DNA of 11,195 bases from Micrococcales bacterium UBA4448 (lineage in GTDB: Bacteria > Actinomycetota > Actinomycetes > Actinomycetales > Microbacteriaceae). Below, piece by piece: positions 7,145 to 11,195 of this stretch. Position numbers and translations under genes: made by a program. The stretch's first letter is position 1. Each line of letters starts with the position of its first letter. The DNA lies in assembly GCA_002390305.1 (NCBI GenBank), contig DGPE01000021.1, forward strand, positions 1-11,195, given 5' to 3'. The notes beneath the pieces were generated by a model that did no database searches, had not been told where the DNA came from, and saw nothing but the letters and a program-made list of their open reading frames with translations.

Positions 7145-7176
7145 TAGTTTATAGATGATTGTCTATGTATAGGTAA
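7145..7176. promoter_or_regulatory. Overlapping divergent ars promoters with ArsR operator candidate
   Basis: The 88-bp gap between the MIP gene and arsR holds the inverted repeat ATAGA-N6-TCTAT (7151-7166), typical in size and AT-richness of ArsR/SmtB-family operators. On the minus strand, -35 TTACCT (7176-7171) and -10 TATAAA (7153-7148) are separated by 17 nt, with the operator filling the spacer. For arsR, a weaker -10 TATAGG (7168-7173) is 17 nt after TAGTTT (7145-7150). One bound ArsR dimer could therefore repress both directions. The minus-strand promoter is the better supported of the two. Confidence 0.55.
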
Positions 7177-7196
7177 TTGTAGGAAGTGAACAGCAG

Positions 7197-7529
7197 ATGA
7201 CCAACATGAGTCTTGCAATTGAGCAATGCGCTCCCACGAGTACCTCAGCGCCTATGGCTAGGAACAAGGCCGAGGACATTTCGGCTTTGTTGAAGGCAGT
7301 GGCTGATCCGACCAGGCTGCAAATCCTGGCCCTTCTTGCAAAGGCAGAACGGCAAGAGGACTGCACCTGCAACCTCACCGAGCCACTTGGTCTAAGCCAA
7401 CCAACCATCAGCCATCACTTGAAGAAATTGGCGGCTGTCGGCCTAGTTGAGAAACAACGTCGCGGGACCTGGATTTGGTATTCCATAAACAAAGAACGTT
7501 GGCAGGATTTGGGCGAGCTGTTCAAATGA
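7197..7529 (+). CDS. arsR: ArsR-family arsenic-responsive repressor
   Basis: This 110-residue winged-helix regulator is transcribed away from the channel-arsC pair and probably represses both itself and them until As(III) binds. The fold is visible: the A-V-A-D-P-T-R-L-Q-I-L-A-L-L helix near 35-47, recognition helix S68-Q-P-T-I-S-H-H-L-K-K-L78, and the wing with R-R-G-T-W-I-W-Y-S. The metalloid site lies just before the recognition helix region as C56-T-C58, equivalent to the C-V-C of classical ArsR proteins. An additional Cys11 in a flexible N-terminus could supply the third thiolate, as N-terminal cysteines do in Corynebacterium ArsR (inference). ATG 7197 is chosen because AGGAAG lies 10 nt upstream; Met4 is an alternative. 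Confidence 0.93.
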   Translation: MTNMSLAIEQCAPTSTSAPMARNKAEDISALLKAVADPTRLQILALLAKAERQEDCTCNLTEPLGLSQPTISHHLKKLAAVGLVEKQRRGTWIWYSINKERWQDLGELFK

Positions 7530-7537
7530 CAATTGCC

Positions 7538-7597
7538 CAGACCTCGTTTGGTTTAGTTACCCCAGCCATGACCACCCTGTATTTAATGAGAGGTCTG
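7538..7597 (+). repeat. 8-bp inverted repeat able to compete with the arsR terminator
   Basis: CAGACCTC (7538-7545) and GAGGTCTG (7590-7597) are perfect reverse complements, 44 nt apart. The right arm lies in the loop of the terminator candidate and the paired region encloses its 5' arms, so both structures cannot easily form together in a simple fold. This resembles an antiterminator layout, but no ligand-binding domain or known motif is recognised. Confidence 0.35.
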
Positions 7598-7624
7598 TCA
7601 GGGGTGCTGCGGGTTTGTTTTTTT
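7561..7624 (+). terminator. Intrinsic terminator candidate after arsR
   Basis: About 30 nt past the arsR stop, CCCAGC (7561-7566) can pair with GCT plus GGG (7606-7608, 7611-7613; two-base bulge), and the inner ACCCTG (7574-7579) can pair with CAGGGGT (7599-7605; one bulged G). GGG is followed at once by TTTGTTTTTTT (7614-7624), a strong U-tract. The stem is interrupted and the inner loop is 19 nt, so it is moderate evidence for a terminator or attenuator. Confidence 0.45.
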
Positions 7625-7661
7625 GCTACCTGCTGGCTACACATGAGATTTGCTAAAAACC

Positions 7662-7680
7662 ACCGGAGCTCTGCTCCGGT
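7662..7680. terminator. Perfect 8-bp GC-rich hairpin in the copZ leader
   Basis: The hairpin is ACCGGAGC, loop TCT, GCTCCGGT. It lies 30 nt before the copZ start and about 17 nt before its AGGAGA ribosome site. On the plus strand only TGAGTTT follows, which is a poor U-tract; on the minus strand GGTTTTTA follows, which would be a better terminator but has no obvious gene to serve. It may protect or structure the copZA leader RNA. Confidence 0.5.
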
Positions 7681-7710
7681 TGAGTTTGCCAACGATAGGA
7701 GAAACTAAGA

Positions 7711-7932
7711 ATGTCAAAGACCGTAATTGAAATCACAGGGATGACCTGTTCGCACTGCGAAAAAAGCGTGGCCGAAGAGCTAATGAAAGTTCAGGGTGTG
7801 ACCCTTGCCAGCGCGGACCACAGCACCGGAACCGCAAGCGTTGAGGGCAGCTCAATCACGCAGCAGGATCTTGCCGATGCAGTCGAAGAGGCCGGATACC
7901 AGAGCGTCGGCTTCAAAACCTCCGATGGCTAA
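7711..7932 (+). CDS. copZ: Copper chaperone, HMA domain
   Basis: This 73-residue cytoplasmic protein is a single heavy-metal-associated domain of the usual length. It carries the Cu(I)-binding loop G10-M-T-C13-S-H-C16, and the ferredoxin-like pattern of the family, ending V-E-E-A-G-Y. It would take up Cu(I) and pass it to CopA, encoded next. The ATG at 7711 has a good ribosome site, AGGAGA at 7697-7702, 8 nt away. Its stop overlaps the copA start by 8 nt, so the pair is translated as a unit. It lies 181 bp after arsR on the same strand; whether it has its own promoter is unclear, since no good -35/-10 pair or CsoR-type palindrome was seen in the gap. Confidence 0.93.
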   Translation: MSKTVIEITGMTCSHCEKSVAEELMKVQGVTLASADHSTGTASVEGSSITQQDLADAVEEAGYQSVGFKTSDG

Positions 7933-10000
7933 TCCAAACCTTCTCGAGGTTGAAATTGAGGGGATGACCTGCACTGCGTGTGCCAGACGCGTGGAGAAAA
8001 ACCTGAACAAACTAGACGGGGTTACCGCCTACGTCGACTTTGCAACCGAAAAGGCTCATTTACAGCTTTCTAAAGACCTGGCGGCCGAAGAAATCAGTGC
8101 TGCGGTATCGGATGCAGGCTACCGGGTAGGGTCTGGTAAGCCGGAGCTTCAGAGGCTCAAGCCGAGGCTAATTGCCGGTGGCGTATCATCTGTTTTTGCG
8201 GTGCTGTTTGCAATGGTCCCAGGTTTTCAGTTCGAAGGCAGTGGCTATCTAGTCTGGTTTTTAGCCAGCATTGTCATTTTTTATGTCGCAACTCCATTTC
8301 ACGTCGCTGCGTTTAAAAACCTCAGGCACTTTGATGCCACCATGGACACGCTTGTGTCACTGGGTTCATCGGTTGCCTACGCTTACAGCATCTTCCTAAT
8401 CCTCACCGGGGATATGCACACTTACTTTGAAACTGCAGCCGTGGTTCCGTCGGTGGTGCTACTCGGTCGCTACATAGAGGTTCGGGCCAGAAGAAGCGCG
8501 ACAGATTCAGTGAGAGCACTGCTAAGTGCGGTTCCGGATTCCGCAACTTTAGAGGTTGATGGGAAAAGAGTTCAAGTACCAACAGCGTCTCTAAAAAAGC
8601 AAGCAATTATTTATGTTGCGGCCGGTGAGGCAATACCGGCTGATGGTCTGCTGCTGTCAGCGGCAGCCTCAATAGATGCCTCTACGCTAACCGGAGAGAC
8701 ACTCCCGGTAGAACTTAGAACTGGCGATCAGGTCACCGGTGGTACGACGAATTTGCAAGGCGAAATCCAAGTTCAGGTGACCGCCACTTCTCAGACCTCG
8801 AGACTTTCAAGAATCGCCGACCTAGTCCGGGAGGCAACTGCGACAAAAACAAAGCTTGCGTCCCTGACTGATTCGATTTCTAAAATCTTTGTGCCGGCTG
8901 TAATTGTGTTTGCAATTGCCACCTATCTTGTTTGGTTTTTCTTAGGTGAGCAGCAGATTGCCTTTCAGGCAGCAATTTCAGTAATCGTGATCGCCTGCCC
9001 GTGTGCACTTGGGATTGCAGTCCCGATGAGCTTGGTTGTGGCCACCGGAACTGGAACCAAAAAAGCAGTGGTAATCAGAAATGCGGATGCATTGAGCCTG
9101 CTTGCAAAAACCAAGCGAATTTTCTTTGATAAGACTGGGACCTTGACCGACGGCAAGCTAGCAATAGTTTCAGCCACTGGACTCGGTGGCAGTAGCACCG
9201 AGAACATGCTTGAACTTGCGGCAAGCGTTGCTGCGACAAGCAACCACCCGGCCTCTAGGGCAATCGCCCAAGCATTTCCGGCCAATGGAGCGCTAGATGT
9301 TGTGGAGACTGCCGGGCGGGGCATCTCTGGCCTTGTTGGCGAGATCCTGGTTTCGATTGAAAAGCCTGGGACATATCAGAACCAGCAAGAGCTGGAAAGC
9401 GCTCTCGCGAGCGCCGGACCGAATACTTTGGTGGTGGTTGCTTGGGAGAACTGGGCACACGGTCTTATTGAGCTCTCTGACTCCATGCGACCAAACGCGA
9501 GAGCGGCTATCACAGCACTAGGGCAGCTGGGCTTCCAGCCATTCTTGCTTTCCGGTGACAACCCGCAACGAGTTGCTGTGATTGCGTCGGAATTGGGCAT
9601 CGAAGATTTCCAAGGCAGTACCTCCCCGGAGCAAAAGCTGGAAATAATTGCAAGCCAGGAGCTGCCGGTTGCCATGGTAGGTGATGGCATTAATGACGTT
9701 GCCGCACTTGCCAGGGCTGAAGTCGGCATTGCCATGGGTTCTGGTGCATACGCCGCTCAAGCCGCGAGCGCAATAACAATTCTTGACGATGACCCCTTAG
9801 CAATTCCATTCGCACTGAACCTTGCTAGGCGCACCTACCGAAACATTTGGCAGAATCTTGGTTGGGCCTTCGGCTACAACCTGGTGTTGATCCCGGTAGC
9901 AGCACTTGGCCTATTGAATCCGATGCTGGCTGGCGTTGCGATGGCCTTTTCTTCTGTGTCAGTGGTTGCCAACTCACTGAGGCTTCGGAACCTCGGATGA
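7925..10000 (+). CDS. copA: Copper-exporting P1B-type ATPase
   Basis: This 691-residue inner-membrane ATPase exports Cu(I) using ATP. An N-terminal metal-binding domain has G13-M-T-C16-T-A-C19. The core shows T256-G-E (actuator), the membrane motif C358-P-C360, phosphorylated D402 in D-K-T-G-T, H441-P (nucleotide binding, SNHPAS), and G586-D-G-I-N-D591 (hinge). The last two helices have Y651-N652 and M-A-F-S-S-V-S-V-V-A-N-S, the combination that marks Cu(I)-specific P1B-1 pumps. One metal-binding domain is normal for the family. The start chosen is ATG 7925, which gives a normal HMA domain and an 8-nt overlap with copZ; an upstream in-frame start at 7805 would add 40 unrelated residues. Translation is probably coupled to copZ since no clear ribosome site is visible. 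Confidence 0.95.
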   Translation: MANPNLLEVEIEGMTCTACARRVEKNLNKLDGVTAYVDFATEKAHLQLSKDLAAEEISAAVSDAGYRVGSGKPELQRLKPRLIAGGVSSVFAVLFAMVPGFQFEGSGYLVWFLASIVIFYVATPFHVAAFKNLRHFDATMDTLVSLGSSVAYAYSIFLILTGDMHTYFETAAVVPSVVLLGRYIEVRARRSATDSVRALLSAVPDSATLEVDGKRVQVPTASLKKQAIIYVAAGEAIPADGLLLSAAASIDASTLTGETLPVELRTGDQVTGGTTNLQGEIQVQVTATSQTSRLSRIADLVREATATKTKLASLTDSISKIFVPAVIVFAIATYLVWFFLGEQQIAFQAAISVIVIACPCALGIAVPMSLVVATGTGTKKAVVIRNADALSLLAKTKRIFFDKTGTLTDGKLAIVSATGLGGSSTENMLELAASVAATSNHPASRAIAQAFPANGALDVVETAGRGISGLVGEILVSIEKPGTYQNQQELESALASAGPNTLVVVAWENWAHGLIELSDSMRPNARAAITALGQLGFQPFLLSGDNPQRVAVIASELGIEDFQGSTSPEQKLEIIASQELPVAMVGDGINDVAALARAEVGIAMGSGAYAAQAASAITILDDDPLAIPFALNLARRTYRNIWQNLGWAFGYNLVLIPVAALGLLNPMLAGVAMAFSSVSVVANSLRLRNLG

Positions 10001-10010
10001 GGAAACTAGA

Positions 10011-10029
10011 GCGATCACCTAAGTGATGC
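10011..10029 (+). other. Small hairpin between copA and the hydrolase gene
   Basis: GC-G-ATCAC, loop CTAA, GTGAT-GC can form seven base pairs with one bulged G, 11 nt after the copA stop. No U-tract follows, so termination of copZA here is uncertain. Confidence 0.25.
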
Positions 10030-10045
10030 CAAAATAGTAAGCGCC

Positions 10046-10645
10046 ATGAAAAAGATCTTGATTCACCACGGTTGGACCAACGTGCGCCCGGTGGGCCATT
10101 GGGCCCGAATTGCTGCCAAAGAACTGCGTGATTTAGGTCATCAAGTTTGGTATCCACAATTTCCAGATCCTGACACTCCTTCGACCGATAAATGGCAAGA
10201 ACTGCTGCGTCAAGAATCAGCGATGATGGATGAAGTTGAGGGGGGCGAAAAGATTGCTATTTGCCACTCTCTTGGGACCACGAACTGGCTGATAGCGGCA
10301 ATGAATGGCCTCTTTGAGAAGCCCTTTGATCGCGTGCTATTAATTGCGCCCCCGGACCCTCTGGTGCTCGCGCAGTCTGATGGCATTGAAGAAAGTCCGC
10401 TTGACCTTGATAGCTCAAGCCTTGCCGAAGCAGCCCACCGATTCGCCAAAAAGTTAGTGGTAATCGCAAGCGATGATGACCAGTGGCTTCCTCGCGGTGT
10501 TGGGATCTACGCGCCGGCACTAAAGGTTGAACCTCTGATTTTCCCAGGCGCTGGCCACTTTTCGCTAGACCAAGGTTGGGGCAGGTGGAGTGGTCTTAAG
10601 AGCTGGGTGGAAAGCGCTAACCCTCAAGACTTGATGCGGCACTAG
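10046..10645 (+). CDS. RBBP9/YdeN-family alpha/beta hydrolase
   Basis: This 199-residue cytoplasmic serine hydrolase has the compact fold of the RBBP9/YdeN family. Catalytic residues are visible: nucleophile S75 in C73-H-S-L-G77, an acid at D145 (S-D-D-D-Q-W; D143 or D144 are alternatives) and H171 in G-A-G-H-F. The first position of the nucleophile elbow is cysteine rather than the usual glycine, which some small hydrolases tolerate. The substrate is unknown. The ATG at 10046 has no evident ribosome site; a TAGTAA hexamer at 10035-10040 might be a -10 element for a leaderless transcript (inference). The gene follows copA by 45 bp and ends in a 29-bp tail-to-tail overlap with the convergent MFS gene. 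Nothing ties it directly to metal resistance. Confidence 0.88.
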   Translation: MKKILIHHGWTNVRPVGHWARIAAKELRDLGHQVWYPQFPDPDTPSTDKWQELLRQESAMMDEVEGGEKIAICHSLGTTNWLIAAMNGLFEKPFDRVLLIAPPDPLVLAQSDGIEESPLDLDSSSLAEAAHRFAKKLVVIASDDDQWLPRGVGIYAPALKVEPLIFPGAGHFSLDQGWGRWSGLKSWVESANPQDLMRH

Positions 10646-11195
10646 CATCGAGAGCTGCTCTGGTCCTCACCCTGTGGATAGCACTTAGCCAGACAAGTAA
10701 TCCCATTGCACAAACACCCATGGTGAAAGTTGCCCCGATTGCTAGCTGAGCATTAGACAGCACCAATATGGTCAAAATGGTCGGCGACAGTGCTGAGACT
10801 ATTTTGCTGAGCATCATCATGTAGCCCTGTCGCTGTCCGAAACGATCAGCGCCAAAAAATAACAGCGGCAGCGATCCCCGAATAAAAGGGTTAAGGCCTA
10901 CCCCGATGCCGTGCAAAATCACGAACGGGACCAGTGCGTTAACTCCAAAGAGCCAAAGTAGTAATACACCCACCGGGTGAGCAGCTATAGATAGTGCAGC
11001 AACCCGCATTGGCGTCATGATTTTTCCCGGAATAAGAATGAGTATCCGCGCCAGCACCTGGGATGGGCCCAAGATAGTGGCCGATATAAGAGCAACGCCA
11101 GTGCTGGCGCCAAGCTCAGATAGCAAAAAAGGCAGCGTCGTGTTTACCGAGGAAACAATAAAACCCTCGAGGGCAAACATCACAGCAAAAATCAC
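10617..11195 (-). CDS. MFS transporter, C-terminal part
   Basis: The last 192 residues of a major facilitator superfamily permease are present; the frame is open to the window edge, so the N-terminal half lies beyond 11195. About six hydrophobic segments are visible, matching the second half of a 12-helix transporter. A cytoplasmic-loop-like motif, R-G-S-L-P-L-L-F-F-G-A-D-R-F-G-Q-R-Q-G, falls between helices. I recall similar motifs in MFS proteins found near arsenic genes, but this is a memory-level resemblance only and the substrate cannot be assigned. The stop TAG (10619-10617) lies inside the end of the hydrolase gene, a 29-bp convergent overlap, with no terminator between them. Confidence 0.8.
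   Translation of the reverse strand: MIFAVMFALEGFIVSSVNTTLPFLLSELGASTGVALISATILGPSQVLARILILIPGKIMTPMRVAALSIAAHPVGVLLLWLFGVNALVPFVILHGIGVGLNPFIRGSLPLLFFGADRFGQRQGYMMMLSKIVSALSPTILTILVLSNAQLAIGATFTMGVCAMGLLVWLSAIHRVRTRAALDASAASSLEG

Noticed and set aside
7558..7605. ACCCC and GGGGT blocks resembling halves of a CsoR-type copper operator
   Set aside because: The halves are about 37 nt apart, not the few bases expected of CsoR sites, and both fall in the terminator hairpin.
7475..7708. 77-codon open frame overlapping the end of arsR
   Set aside because: It starts inside arsR in another frame, has no family motif and no ribosome site, and its codons run through two RNA hairpins; better read as leader sequence.
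7805..7924. 40-residue N-terminal extension of copA from an upstream in-frame start
   Set aside because: It overlaps copZ in another frame by 120 nt, has no similarity to metal-binding domains, and the ATG at 7925 gives a normal CopA N-terminus.
1..11195. Mobile elements, CRISPR arrays, tRNA or rRNA genes, phage or toxin modules
   Set aside because: Checked by eye on both strands: no direct repeat arrays, transposase motifs, tRNA cloverleaf or rRNA-like sequence; almost every stretch is accounted for by ordinary genes.

Overview
The window suggests a small-genome actinobacterium, most likely of the Microbacteriaceae, perhaps one of the freshwater 'Luna'-type lineages such as Rhodoluna or Aquiluna. 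This is inferred from the mixed, roughly 50% GC composition, very tight packing (the longest gene-free gap is about 180 bp, many junctions overlap), a DtxR/IdeR-like iron box, lipoproteins with a DUF3048 domain, and protein styles typical of that group. No rRNA, tRNA, insertion sequence, CRISPR array or phage gene was seen.

Layout. (1) Bases 1-346, plus strand: the C-terminal end of a GalU-type UTP-glucose-1-phosphate uridylyltransferase. (2) Bases 339-2270, minus strand: dedA, a DUF3048 lipoprotein and a 45-residue DUF2256 zinc-ribbon-like microprotein, which converges on galU with an 8-bp overlap. (3) Bases 2387-6012, minus strand: a three-gene ferric-iron-type ABC importer (lipoprotein binding protein, fused double permease, ATPase) preceded by a perfect TTGACA -35 element and a DtxR-like palindrome. 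(4) Bases 6013-7529: an arsenic locus, with a MIP channel and ArsC arsenate reductase on the minus strand and arsR divergent on the plus strand, sharing an 88-bp promoter region with an ATAGA-N6-TCTAT operator candidate. (5) Bases 7530-10000, plus strand: a 181-bp structured leader, then copZ and copA, overlapping by 8 nt. (6) Bases 10046-10645, plus strand: an RBBP9/YdeN-type serine hydrolase. (7) Bases 10617-11195, minus strand: the C-terminal part of an MFS transporter, overlapping the hydrolase tail to tail by 29 bp.

How the genes work together. The centre of the window is a metal and metalloid homeostasis block: iron uptake, arsenate reduction with an aquaglyceroporin-like exit route for arsenite, and copper chaperone plus copper-exporting ATPase. 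No ArsB or Acr3 pump lies in the window, so the channel is the obvious arsenite route, as in the AqpS/ArsC arrangement known from Sinorhizobium meliloti. ArsR probably controls the arsenic genes, and a DtxR-type repressor probably controls the iron importer. No copper regulator is visible; the arsR-copZ leader carries a possible terminator and a competing pairing that may matter for copZA expression.

I did not find a clearly new multi-gene system. The most worthwhile leads are the regulatory layouts, the valine that replaces the usual selectivity-filter arginine in the MIP channel, and the easily missed DUF2256 gene.
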